Part shown: one piece after another, positions 1-11,400 of the stretch
Position numbering within the stretch: the stretch's first letter is position 1
Layout: every line of letters begins with the position of its first letter
DNA from: Lithospermum erythrorhizon
Taxonomy: Eukaryota; Streptophyta; Magnoliopsida; Boraginales; Boraginaceae
Reading direction: 5' to 3'
NCBI GenBank assembly: GCA_019722365.1
Contig: JADFUC010001357.1
Coordinates: 682,001-746,000, forward strand
Length of the DNA stretch: 64,000 nt
Position numbers and translations under genes: made by a program
Notes under the pieces: model-generated
Databases searched by the model: none
Seen by the model: only the letters and a program-made list of their open reading frames with translations
What the model was told of the DNA's origin: nothing

Positions 1-341
1 TCATTTAGTCTTTTAATTCACCGATTAAATTACCTTTAAATTTTTTTGCAATGCTAATTGTCTCGTATATTATAGTTGTTGTTTTCACCATACTTTCGAC
101 CAGTAATAAGGATGTTTGTTCAACCTTTAATCTGATAGGAATAAGATTAGCTATGTAGATCCTATTATAGGGATAGTAAAGAAATGTGCATTGTTGTATA
201 TGTTACCAATTATTTTTCACGAAGAAATCAAACCGTTATCACAAGGATAGGTTGTGTACTATCTTACCCTCTTAGGCTGAAGCCTTTTCAAATGTGTTGG
301 GACATGTTAACGTTAAATCAAACCATTATGGATGGCTGCAG
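1..341 (+). other. Probable first intron of the dehydrogenase gene (3' part)
   Basis: This AT-rich stretch has no good coding match. It ends in TGCAG at 337-341, a good acceptor whose phase (2 bases of a glycine codon) matches where Tic32-like genes usually carry their first intron. I see no exon in it. Confidence 0.55.
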
Positions 342-2093
342 GAGGGGCAGCTGGAATAGGCTTTGAGACCGCAAGAGTTTTAGCTCTTAGGAATGCTCAT
401 GTGATCATTGCAGCAAGAAACATGGAAGCTGCAAATGATGCTAAGCAGAAGATCCTAAAGCAAAATGATCGCGCTCGTGTAGATGCAATGATGCTTGATC
501 TCTGCTCTATAAGATCGATTAAGGAGTTTGCTGAAAGATTCTATGCTCTTAATGTACCACTCAACATCCTCATGTAATCTATCCCTCCCAATATACTCTT
601 TAACGTTTTATCCGAGCTATATTGAAATTTCTCGCCCCACTCTAAGAGCAATATCTAATAAATGAGATGTGTTAAATTTGTAGAAACAATGCTGGTATAA
701 TGTTCTGCCCCTTCCAACTCTCAGAAGATGGAGTAGAAGTGCAATTTGCAACAAACCATCTTGGTAAGTTACAAGTAGAACATAATGACAATTGATCATA
801 TTCTGTAACCTATAATATAAATGACTATTTCCTAGTAATCGATATCTTAGGTAAAATGTAGATGGATCATTCAATGTAGTTAGCACCACATAGTTAATGA
901 ATTAACTGTTTGTACTTTGTAGGTCATTTCTACCTGACCAACCTTCTACTTCACAAAATGAAGGAGACTGCAAAATTAACTGGTATTCAAGGCAGGATAG
1001 TCAATTTGTCTTCAGTTGCTCATAATTATACTTACAAAAAGGGTATTAACTTTGACAAAATCAATGACAAGAGAAGGTTTGGCAACCAACATTCTTGAAT
1101 CTCTCTCTTGATATGTAAGATACCATATGAACTCCTGAATAAATCCTAAAGTAAGTTGCTTAAATTCATTTCTGAATTTAGGTACTCGGACAAGAAGGCA
1201 TATGGACAATCTAAGCTAGCCAATATATTACACGCTAATGAGCTCTCGCGACGTTTACAGGTCATTTTGACTTCTAAGTATTTCTAATGCACTCTTCTGC
1301 TGAATACCATTTGTCATTTTTTCGATCAACTGGATCAAAATTCTATTTGTATGAAATTTCATTTGATTCAGTACATGTTTCTGCATTTGGCTGCTAAACA
1401 TTACAGTATAAGTACGAATAAATCTGTGCATTATATTTCTCTGAATGGATATACACCGTATTACACTTTGATATCATACTAACTTCATCAATAAACAGGC
1501 CGAGAAAGCAAACATAACAGTTAACTCTGTGCACCCGGGGCTGATTATGACTAATCTTTTCAAACATTCTGCAACTCTCATGGGTAAGTACCATAAACAT
1601 TCACAATTATTTTAGGGGTGATGTCAGAAGTTTAAATTTAAGTGTAGAACTCTTTATAGAGTGCGAGTGTGCATCCTAATTGTGAAAAAAAGTGCTCTGT
1701 AAGGACTTAAAGTGGTATCTGGAGTGAATTTGTAAAACCAAAAGTACCTTCTGTATTCTAGAAATTCCAGGACAGGTGTTTACTTCAGCCTCATTTCTCT
1801 CTATTCTGGTGGCGTCCCTCAGCCAACTATAGTAACTCTCTTTTATATTTGCAGGATTTCTGAAGCTGTTCAGTTTCTTCATGTGGAAGAATGTCCCTCA
1901 GGGGGCAGCAACTACATGCTATGTTGCACTTCATCATCAACTGAAAGATAGCACCGGAAAGTATTTCAATGACTGTAACGAGTATAAGCCGAGCAAGCTG
2001 GCAAAGAATGAAGATCTGGCAAAGAAATTATGGGACTTCAGCAACAAATTGATTGATTCAGCTCTAGCTAAGAATGCAGAAACATCTCTCTGA
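342..2093 (+). CDS. Short-chain dehydrogenase/reductase, Tic32/retinol-dehydrogenase-like (5' partial)
   Basis: Six exons are visible: 342-573, 684-763, 923-1076, 1182-1260, 1499-1583 and 1855-2093, ending in TGA. All borders are GT/AG and the phases join without a break. The product is a classical NAD(P)-dependent SDR. The glycine-rich nucleotide loop is GGAAGIG at the start of exon 2, followed by [19 protein letters not shown]. The NNAG motif lies at the exon 2/3 junction, and the catalytic YGQSK (YxxxK) is in exon 5. [10 protein letters not shown] in exon 6 is the usual post-catalytic motif. Plant Tic32-type proteins are about 315-320 aa and this part gives about 288, so only the first exon (N-terminus to the residues before GGAAGIG) is missing. 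It probably lies upstream of the window, since nothing fitting is seen in 1-330. Tic32 is a calmodulin- and NADPH-binding redox sensor of the chloroplast inner envelope translocon, but many paralogs are just 'retinol dehydrogenase-like', so the exact role is inference. The ATG at 332 is in frame but lies in the intron. Confidence 0.9.
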
Positions 2094-2877
2094 CAAATTT
2101 TCTTCTATTATGTAAGAACAACTAAGGCTGATAGCTGTGTTCAACATACATGATTGATTGATTTCATACAACATGCTCTAATAGTTTAATGTCTCTAAAA
2201 ACACTCCTGCTTAAGCATATAATAGGGGTCGGATTGTATGCAACATAACCCTGATGATAAAAAAAATGTTGCTTCCGAATTGACCCAAGTAGGTAATATA
2301 ACGACCCAAAATGGCTCGTTCCGCCAAACATATCATTCAGGACCTTACATCCAAGTGGGACTCTGGAGTGGCTCCCGTGCTCTTTGTAACACTTTGTGTC
2401 TCATATCATTTGGGTCTCACGGTTCTAATTGTCTCCTCTTTGATATCATTTATGACGCCCCGTTCCGGAACCCCGTTGTCACTACACTATTAGATTTGAG
2501 GAAATGGTTTCACGAACCATCACGAATCTTTCTATCATATTTCGTCTTCACTCACATGATTGCTCTAGGACAAGCACTCTTAACATTGAAGTTTGTAAGA
2601 GTTTGGCTTCCAAAAAGAAGATGCATGTTGATTGTACGAGTAGTACCAATCAAATCTTATTAATCCAAATCATATCCTTCATTTACGTCGGCTCATTACA
2701 TGTATTATCGTCATTGCAGGAAGATTTTCTAGTTTTCAATTCTGATTGCTGCATATTTAACTTTTGGAGGCAATTATGTTTATGATGGTTAAGAGTTACT
2801 TTATTGGTAAACTATTGTTAGTGAACACTTTACTTGATAACATGAAATCAAACGATGTTTAATTAAGAATTAGGTAA
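2094..2877. other. Convergent intergenic region between dehydrogenase and lyase 1
   Basis: The dehydrogenase (+) and lyase 1 (-) converge here, so the stretch should hold both 3' UTRs. It also carries a SINE-like tail (2225-2292). After that, 2293-2663 is less AT-rich than its surroundings and open in more than one frame (up to 141 codons at 2238-2663), but I recognise no protein in it. Confidence 0.5.
2225..2292 (+). repeat. SINE-like tail, copy 1 (family sharing 'TTCCGAATTGAC')
   Basis: The core ATAGGGGTCGGATTG...GCTTCCGAATTGACCCAAG resembles segments at 6121-6245, 6750-6890, 9187-9245 and 25788-25890. A GGGG-rich block followed about 45 bp later by GTTTCC.AATTGACC is like the body of tRNA-derived plant SINEs. 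No 5' Pol III boxes are seen in this copy, so it is a truncated relic. Confidence 0.5.
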
Positions 2878-5800
2878 TTAAGCAGGAGCTTCCAGTCTTA
2901 TATAGTCATACATAATTCCTTGAAAAGCAGTAGTACTTATAGCTTGAGTGAGATGTATAGTGTTCTCCCCTTGAAGTAGTTGAGAGCTTTCGATGTCCAC
3001 ATTGAACAATCTATATAGTCCGTGGATGCCGTGTCTAGCAATTGCATTGTCTGTCCCAATAATTCCACTAGAAAAATGGGGTTCAGTTGCTTTTAAGTCA
3101 TTGATATGTACCTGTCATGAACGAGTAAATATCAGTATGTTGTTAATGAAGGAGAACCAGTCCCACATTGAATATGTCAAGACATACGAGGTGGTTTATA
3201 AGATCTCGGGCTTTATTCGTCTACACCCAATTGATTTTAGTATGGACCCGAATAGACTCTTAACAGTTGTAAGGTCAAACATCTAGGTAGCACTAGAAAA
3301 TAAAAATTGATGGTATTGTTTATTGTGTTGACTTTTATTTTCTTAGAATTGGAAATTGATTGTATGTCCTTTCTCTTCATTATTTTACAGTTAGGGGGGG
3401 ATCTGTGACTACCTGCAACTCGGAGGAATTGGCTGAAGCTAGAGCGATCCTCAGTTTATAAGTTCCTGCAGGGTGGACGTTGTCGAGCATAAATTTTATC
3501 CTCCAAGTTGTTGCTTTATATACATTATCAGCTACTTTTCTGCATTGAAATGTAAGAGATTGGATTCTTCATTTCACTTAAAAAAATATTCGAGAATGAT
3601 AACATTTTAGATAAGCTGTTCATGTACCTAGTCACGTGTGCATAAAACCAGTCCTTTCTGTAGTCGCAGGACCCAACAGTATACACTAAATCTTCATCAG
3701 GATATAATTCTGAATATCTTTCCCAGAGTCCATATTGCCTGAACCTTAAGTTGTCCATTCTCATCCGAAAATAGGTTAGTTATATGAAAATGCCTACTTC
3801 TTCATATAGTTTATCATAGTCGTTAAAGCTGCATGTGAGTGATAGCGAGGATATGATTAGGTTACCTGTCTGCAGGATGGTTTATGTAAAGTTTATTGAT
3901 AAACATTGGATCAGGATCTGGGATGAAGAATTCTGCAGCCGTACGGTCAGGTACGCCGATCTCCCACATCGTTGGACCATCACGTGGTGGATGAAAGACT
4001 AGCTCTCCTAAGTCATGAGAACTACCTAGATGCATCTAACATGTCTCAATTATGCATTTGAATAAATGTAATAACAGATTGTTGTGATTAATAGATGGTT
4101 GATGAAATCGTACCTTCTGTAATTTCTAGGGGGTCCTTTAACATGAAATCTCCAATAAATTCAGGAACAAATGCATAGAGATTATAGTAACCAGGTCGAA
4201 CATTCTTGATTGAGTAATTGCCTTGGTGGTCTGCTTTGGTCCAAAATTGATAACCCTGAAAGGTTTCAAGATTATTTGCAAGGGTAATATTGTTGATGCA
4301 TTGTTGTTTGGAACATCATTCAAGGAATAGCTGCTGGTAGAACACCTTTACTTTTACCTTGCATTCTTTCTGAAACGATCCAGCTTCTCCTGGTGGCGCC
4401 AGTCCAATAGAAGCACCATTTGCAGGTATGTTTTCCTTGCTCATGTACCTTCGGTTCAAGGAATGTTTAGACGTTGGGGAGATATGGCGAATAATTACGA
4501 ACATTATCGAGGCATGAAATCTTGGAAAATTTTCCACCTTATTAGGGATAAGTTCTCAAAGTCAAGTGCTCTAACTTCTAAGTAGACAAGAACATCAAAG
4601 TAGTGCTTCAGTAGCTCTAAAATGAGTCTTGTTTTATCTGTTTACCAGTGCAATTCTTACCCATTGCAGGGTAGAAAATAAAAAAAATCAAAATACAATA
4701 CCTATCTTGAACTAGTAATCTGCCATGAACACTACCCCTTTGATCAGCATTGGGGAAATCTTCTGAAGCTGGGAAACTATATGGCCAGCATTTAACTTCA
4801 TTTGTCATCTGAAATATAGTTGTCATAAAAAAATCAATCCATATCTTAGTATACGGCTCATTTGTGAATTCATATTCTGTCATTTCTTTAATCATTGGTT
4901 GCCTGATTCAAACCAACCTGATTCTTAGCATCCTCCCAGAGCAAAGATGTAGTAGTACTCTGCGAGTCAGGAACAGAATTGAGATAGATAAAAACAGGTC
5001 CGAAAACTTTCTTCCATTTCTCCCCTGCTCCAAATTTGACCACCAAATCTTCCCCACCATAATGAGTACTGACAAACATCTGAAAGACACTTACAAATAA
5101 ACATATGTATGCTTGTATACTTGTATTTGTGCATGAAAAAATTGAAGCTGAGAAACCACATACAGCAAGGGTGGTTGGATTGACATGAGAAGTGAGGTCT
5201 TGCTTGAGAGGTCCACCAGTTCTGAACTCATTGCTAGGTGTTATTTGCCAGAATCCAATAGTTGGGTCAAAGCATATAAAACCATGGACTTGATTATCTT
5301 TATTCTCACATGAATATTGGTATTTGTCATCCACCTATTCATTGACAAAGACAGAGCCAAAAGATTTGTTACATTAGCTGAAAGAATTACAAGACATCTT
5401 TAGTTTTCCTTTGAGTTGTAGAAATAATTATTCTCAACATTCATACCTCTCCTTTAAATTCTGGTTCAACAGGATCAACAAGTGAAACAGCCTCTGGGTA
5501 GGCTAACTCTTGGCCTCTTGGAGGTAAACGATCTTCCGGGAGAGGCAAGTACCTTTGTCTATCATCTGCCATCGCCATATAGCGGAACCTGATAGTTGGA
5601 TATGAAGCAAAGAAACACGATTATTTGCTACAACTTCAACTTTGAATTAGAAAAACGACGAGGAGATGGCTATGCTGGTTCATTACTTATCTATCTTGAG
5701 CATGAAAGCAATTCTGGTTTCATTGAGATTGAATGCAGGCATGTCTTCACCATGCTCATAGATAGCATACGAGTAGAAACCTGACGAGCCTTGAAGAACT

Positions 5801-6960
5801 ATGAACCTGTTAAAAATGAGTCATCATAACAGATTAATAATACATTAGGGGTCAGTCTGCATAAGTTCGCATGAGTAATATTTGTATTAGTCGTGAGTAT
5901 CAAACTACTTTGTTGTATATTGAAATATACCTTTTATCTATGGTCAATGGTGAATGCTCTCCTTGAAGTGAGGGATTCCATGTTCTTTTGAATGAAACTT
6001 CAACCCTCTCCTCAGTCTCCACTTCCACCTTAAAGTCTGTACCTTCAATCCTGTGAAACATTAGAAAACAAAAAAGAATAAGTTCCTTAACATGCACAAT
6101 TCCTTTAAAGAGGCTCTCATCTAAGTGGGGGGTCGGATAGTACTAAGCTTTATCCCTGTGATAACAGGGAGGCTGTTACCGAATTGACCAAAGAGTGAAG
6201 TGCAAACTCTATATACTACTTCACAGTAGATAAGAAGCGTAGGAAATGAAAAATTAGAAAACAAAGAAGAATAAGTTCCTAATATATATTGTACAGAGAA
6301 AAAACAATTGGAACAGAACATGATACACCATGTAGCTAGTTAATTGCATACGTATCAAATTTTCCTCTTGTTCCAGAACTTCCAGCTTCACTCCAGTTAA
6401 GGTCCCAAAATCTGCATACTCAAACACAAAGAATTGAGGAAGATGACGACGAAAGAAAGCAATCAAAAGTGTGAGTTTTATTGTGTTGCTAAGAAAATGA
6501 AGCTTTTCATTTTTACCCTCCATATAAGCTTGGATTGCTGAGCTCCATCAAATTTTCTAACCCATTATATTTGATACCGTCGATGGTTCCTCCTGGATTA
6601 GTTAACTTGAGTTGAATTATGCCATTGTCAATCAAAACCTGAAACAGATTTGCAAGAATTCAATAATGCAAAATCGGCATTTTCGCAAGTAAAATACAAG
6701 AGTGTATGACCAAATGTAATAAATCAACATCAACATGTCTCAATGCCTTCGAAGAGTGTCCCGTCTATCGGGGAGTGGGGGTGGGATATTATGCGCCTGG
6801 GGTTGTTTCCGAATTGACGCAAGACTGAAATGCAAACAATTATCTACGACTTCACAAAAGATAAAGATAAGTAGAGTATGAATAAATGCAAAAATAAAAT
6901 AAGAGAGTAGAGATATACATGGTCTTGTTGAATGAACAGTTGCACTGCAGAATTCGACAT
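2878..6960 (-). CDS. Rhamnogalacturonan (rhamnogalacturonate) lyase, polysaccharide lyase family 4, copy 1
   Basis: There are 15 exons (window order): 2878-3111, 3413-3539, 3628-3744, 3866-4025, 4114-4255, 4358-4448, 4702-4808, 4918-5079, 5164-5334, 5447-5588, 5687-5806, 5931-6050, 6352-6411, 6517-6638, 6919-6960. The CDS is 1917 nt (638 aa) and open from ATG at 6960 to TAA at 2878. The enzyme cleaves the rhamnose-galacturonate backbone of pectin RG-I by beta-elimination. The N-terminal catalytic beta-sandwich starts MSNSAVQLFIQQDH then VLIDNGIIQLKLTNPGG, with the motifs FWDLNWSEAGSSGTRGKFD and GFWQITPSNEFRTGGPLKQD. A middle fn3-like domain holds GYQFWTKADHQGNYSIKNVR. A C-terminal carbohydrate-binding-like domain holds PPRDGPTMWEIGVPDRTAAE and RQYGLWERYSELYPDEDLVY and ends near IMYDYIRLEAPA. 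Length and domain order are normal for plant members. No N-terminal signal peptide is evident from this start. The donor at 5686 is a weak GTAATG. The gene lies in tandem with copy 2, and two of its introns carry SINE-like relics. Confidence 0.95.
6121..6245 (+). repeat. SINE-like relic, copy 2 (in a lyase 1 intron)
   Basis: The stretch GTGGGGGGTCGGATAGTAC...GGCTGTTACCGAATTGACC lies in the intron 6051-6351. It runs on into TGAAGTGCAAACTC...TACTTCACAGTAGATAAGAAG. The same downstream text recurs at 6830-6885, so copies 2 and 3 share more than the core. Confidence 0.55.
6750..6890 (+). repeat. SINE-like relic, copy 3 (in the first intron of lyase 1)
   Basis: The stretch TGTCCCGTCTATCGGGGAG...GGGGTTGTTTCCGAATTGACG lies in the intron 6639-6918 and is followed by TGAAATGCAAACAATTATC...CTTCACAAAAGATAAAG. 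It aligns with copy 2 over about 120 bp, so one family was inserted twice, or one insertion was duplicated locally. Confidence 0.55.
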
Positions 6961-8496
6961 TTTCGTCCACCCTCAGTTATTTCACTTGAACTATCAATGC
7001 CACAAGATGTTATAGATGAAAATACTTTTAGCTTTAATGATTTCTTAGAGCAAGGCATGCAGAAGGAACATTATATTTCTCTTTTTACTTTTCTGAATAA
7101 CAATATGCATGCTTCAATTATTTTCTTTAAGGAGTCTTCGGCTTTAAAAAAGTTTTCTTCTTTGATCACATCAATGTGTTCACTTTACGCCAAAGCTAAC
7201 CATTTCTTCTCGGACTTGTTCAATAATAAAGCGTAGGTGTAACACCTACAAATTGCAAATCGATATTTTATTAAATTTGATGGACTAATTTCATTTATTA
7301 TTTTACCATCCATTTAAATTACACTCAAAGAAACAACAAAAATGTATACTCTACTACTTCCATCCATTGTCTTCGACAAATGAAAAAAATATATCACCTT
7401 AACTCCAAAAATTTGATATTTAATTTGTAGAGGTCATCCAAAAGAACAACCTCTCCAAAAATAGGTGTATGTCACTTAATGCATCGAATACACGGTATTC
7501 TTTAGTAAAAGGCGAAAGAATAGTTCGCTTTGTGTTCAATGCGTGACTGCATGAGTTATTTGCTGTATAATCTCATAATTTAAACTATTGGTTTTCAACA
7601 CAAATTGGAATTAAGCGATGTGGTAGTCATTTGTCTAGTAAAGTTGTTGCTTTCATACCATCAAGCCTCTTCTCACCAAATCTGTTTACTCCATCAAAAA
7701 ATTGCAACGATGGAAGGAAAAAAGCAAAGCCTATTCAATTGTTTCAGAATTATCTTAGCTATCACTTAGCAATTAGGTTTGCAAACTTTTTTCCATGTCT
7801 CTCAACTTCAAATTTAATATGAAGACTTTCCCTAGCACAGTAAGATATGGTAAATATCTGATGAGCAACTGTTTAGACCCGTTATAGTTTTGGACGTCCA
7901 ATTGATGCATCCAAACATGAGTTGTGAAATTACGATAGTCACAAATACATATAGAGGGAGAGAGTAAGACCGAAGAAGAGTATCAGAAACTATTTCAGAT
8001 CACCTAGAGTTATGAGTTTAACGGCGGAAATGACCCAATATAAAATTGCACGACAGAATCATATTCATATAGCCAACCTCCTTTAATGGGATATATCTTG
8101 ATTTGATTGGGTTATTGTTTGGACTTGGGCCTTACTCGGCGATAGAACCAATCCCATCTAGGTCTAGCAATTCTCCATTGCTCATCAATAACACTAGGTA
8201 GGAACTAAAAGAAGGAATGGTAATTGACATGAAATGTGAATAGGAAATTGTAGAAAGAATGAGTACCAAACAACATATAAGGGGAAACCTCCGCCTAATT
8301 TTCCCCAACAATTAAGGCACCCATAAGGCCATAATGATGGGAGCAATACTATGACAAGAATGTCATTCAAAACAATATTTCATCTTTGCACAACAACAAT
8401 TCATTGTAAACCTCTTAGAGAGCTTCTATTGGCTCAAGAACTTTGTCGTTAGCAATGTAAATCGATCAATTTGTATGAGTTGTATGATACTTTCCT
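6961..8496. other. Spacer between the two lyase genes
   Basis: This holds the promoter and 5' leader of lyase 1 and the 3' UTR of lyase 2. A relic lyase exon sits at 7745-7858. Near 7350-7370 the string CTACTACTTCCATCCA resembles a Stowaway MITE end, but I could not pair it with a second end. The rest is AT-rich and I see no further gene. Confidence 0.5.
7745..7858 (-). pseudogene. Relic exon of a third rhamnogalacturonan lyase copy
   Basis: Read on the minus strand from 7858, after a retained acceptor (CAG, 7859-7861), the translation begins IFTISYCARESLHIKFEVE and continues RHGKKF. Exon 8 of lyase 2 (10549-10704) begins IFATSHYAGEDLLLKFEARE and continues AWKKVYG, so about half of the residues are identical and the start lines up. 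At the DNA level the match covers about 70-100 bp, including CTTCAAATTTAA and ATCTGATGAGCA, which extends into the intron. Toward 7745 it fades. I found no convincing neighbouring exons, so this is a gene fragment and not a gene. Confidence 0.75.
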
Positions 8497-11400
8497 TTAA
8501 GAATAAGAGCATGGACCTTCAAAACGGATGTAGTCGTACATTATTCCTTGAAAGGGGCTGGAGCTCTTCGCTTGTGTCAAAAAGATAGTGTTCTCCCCAA
8601 TTACAAGCTGTGAACCTTGTATGTCGATATTAAAAAGCCAATAAATACCGTGAATGGCATGCCTTGCAATAGCATTATCGGAACCAATATCGCCACTAGA
8701 AAATAGTGGTGGCTCTGCTGATTCTTCATTGATCCGGACCTTCAACAAAATTCAAAACGTTAGTATCATTGAGGAAGATGATTGAAGTTGACATGAAAAG
8801 TTTGCTTAAATCCATGGAGTACTTTGAGACTTCCACTAAAAATGTATATTACAACTCCTACCTGTAAGTCGGAATGGTGAGCAGATGCAAGAGCTATTCT
8901 CAGCTTGTAGCTTCCAGCTTGATCAACATCGTCTAGTTTGAACTTAACGCGCCATGTAGTGCTTTTAAATTTTTTATCACCAACTTTCCTGCAAAGCTTT
9001 GGGTTACAATCTGGTTCATAACTGGAAGGTGTAGCAGCATAAGTTTCAATTTAGCACTTCTAAGAATTTCAAATGATAGCAAACTCTTTATAATATTAAG
9101 TTTAATATTTAATTGTAATTCATAGATTATCATCAATTATAATTGAAGATCAAGTGGTTAATTAGTAGATAGAAAACCTACACTTGTAAGGGGGGGCTAT
9201 CCTTCGTTATATGATATCCTTATAGGGGAGGGGTGTCACCTGGTAACCTGTGCAAAAAACCAATCTTTTCGATAGTCATTTGCACCAATTACGTAAACCA
9301 GATCTTCATCGGGGTACAAGTCTGTGTATCTTTCCCACAATCCGTATTGTCTAAACCTGAAACCAAGAAATTGGATATGAAAAACAAGTTCGGATACAAA
9401 AACGTTTAGTGCAGAAGACGGACTTCTTCCCAGTATGACAAAGACGCAGTCGAATTGTTAACACCACAGAGAGAATCATGTTCCAAAAAAATAAGATAAA
9501 TGAAAATTAATAGCTCGGCTCATAAAAGCCCCCACTGCATGGCATCGAGGTGTATTGAAAGTTTGAAAGATATTCTTTGAGATAGACTTTCTACTGTACC
9601 ATCTCCATTGGTTAGTTAACTGCAACAAGTAATAGCATGAAAGAAGAACATCGAATGAGGAGAATAAGCAACCTTTCTGGATGATTTACATAGAGTTTAT
9701 TTATATATTTCGGGTTTGGATCAGGAATGTAGAACTCTGCTGCAGAGCGATCAGGGATACCAATCTCCCACAATGTAGGACCATCTCTTGGAGGTTCGTA
9801 CAGTACCTCACCCAACTCGCAGTTTGAACCTGCCACAAACATTTGTTTCAGAACAAAAATTTCATTTTTATTAGATCAATTTAAATGTATGCACCAAGGA
9901 CCTGCAGAAATTGTGACTGCAGTTTCATATTTGTAATCTCCAACCACTCCGGGGACAGATGCATAAAGGTTATAGATGCCAGGGCGTATATTGCTAATAT
10001 CAAAGTAACCAAATTTATCCGTGGTTGTCCAAAATTGGTACCCCTGTAATAAACAATGAATGATGTCACCAGAAAAGAGCATATTCCAGACAAGTTTGAA
10101 GTGATAGAATAGAACCTCAATTAACTTAGTGATCCAAAGATATTACCTTGTGCTCTCTCTGCCAAGATCCAGCATCCCCTGGTGGTGCTAACCCCACATA
10201 TGCAGCAGTAGCTGGTCTACTTTCTTCGCTCACATATCTACATCATATTCATATATACGCTTTAGAAAGAGAGGACCAATATTTTCACGAGAAAGACTGA
10301 GAATTAGAGATAAACGAAGAACCTGTCATGCACCAGCAATCTACCCCTAACAGTGCCTCTTTCATCAAACTTTGGGAAATCATCACATGCAGGAAAACTG
10401 TACGGCCAAGATTTGATTTCTTGTTCCATCTGAAATTAGTACATAAATTTTATATTAGGTAAAACATGTCGAGTTTCATCACCAACATGCAATGGACCAT
10501 AGAAGTTTCATGTTGTCAGTGTGCTCATATTCCACTTCAATCATTTACCTGAATCTTTGCATCATCCCAAAGAGATAAAGGATCACATTTGTCTGGTACC
10601 GCATTAAGATAGATAAAAACAGGGCCATAAACTTTCTTCCATGCCTCTCTAGCTTCAAATTTAAGGAGAAGATCTTCCCCAGCATAGTGAGATGTGGCAA
10701 AGATCTGATGAGCAGCTATGAAGAACATGAGGATACGATTAACACATAAAATAGACTCAAATAAGCGGCCCAAATGGTGCAGAGTACATACTAAATTGGC
10801 AATTGGGAGTTCAATTCCATGTGTATTTGTACTTAAGTTAGTAATAAAGAAAATGAACATCTAGATCACTTACAGCGAGGGTTGTCGGGTTCACATGTGA
10901 TGTAAGATCTTGCTTGAATGGACCTCCTGTTCGGAATTCATTGCTGGGAGTAATTTGCCAGAAACCGACAGGTGGATCAAAACATATCCATCCATGCACG
11001 AGGTTGTCTTTATTCTCACATGAGTATTGATACTTGTCATCCACCTAAAAACCAAACACAGAAACAACTATTTGAATTGCAAACGATTTCCTATGGATAT
11101 ATGTTGAAGATGAAAACTTGAGCATTGACATCGACTTCTTAAGACAGTACCTCTCCTTTGAACTCCGGTTCTATTGGATCAACAAGGAGGACTGCTTCTG
11201 GATATGCTAGTTGTTGACCTCTTTCAGGTAGACGATCTTCTGGATCAGGCATTAACCGTTGTCTGTTATCTGCCACGGCCATGTAATGAAACCTATTTTT
11301 CTCAATAAAAGTATAATGAATTAGCCTTCCTCGGAATATTTGATTCACAAGTGGTGAATATTCTTTTAGCTATAACATTCATTTTCCTAAATCTACAACA

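Noticed and set aside
184..366. 60-codon + frame ahead of the dehydrogenase
   Set aside because: It overlaps the real exon in another frame and has no recognisable content. The dehydrogenase frame with its acceptor explains the region.
2238..2663. 141-codon + ORF downstream of the dehydrogenase
   Set aside because: It starts inside a SINE-like tail, overlaps two other open frames and shows no domain or repeat I know. Chance or a decayed insertion is likelier.
6919..7236. 105-codon + ORF opposite the lyase 1 start
   Set aside because: Its first part is the antisense of the lyase first exon. The remainder is AT-rich with no recognisable protein.
7631..7822. 63-codon + ORF in the lyase spacer
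   Set aside because: Part of it is antisense to the relic lyase exon, which explains the sequence better.
9881..10120. Second minus frame over the lyase 2 fn3 exon
   Set aside because: It is an alternative frame of the same exon. The GYQFWTTTDKFGYFD frame has clear family similarity and correct phase.
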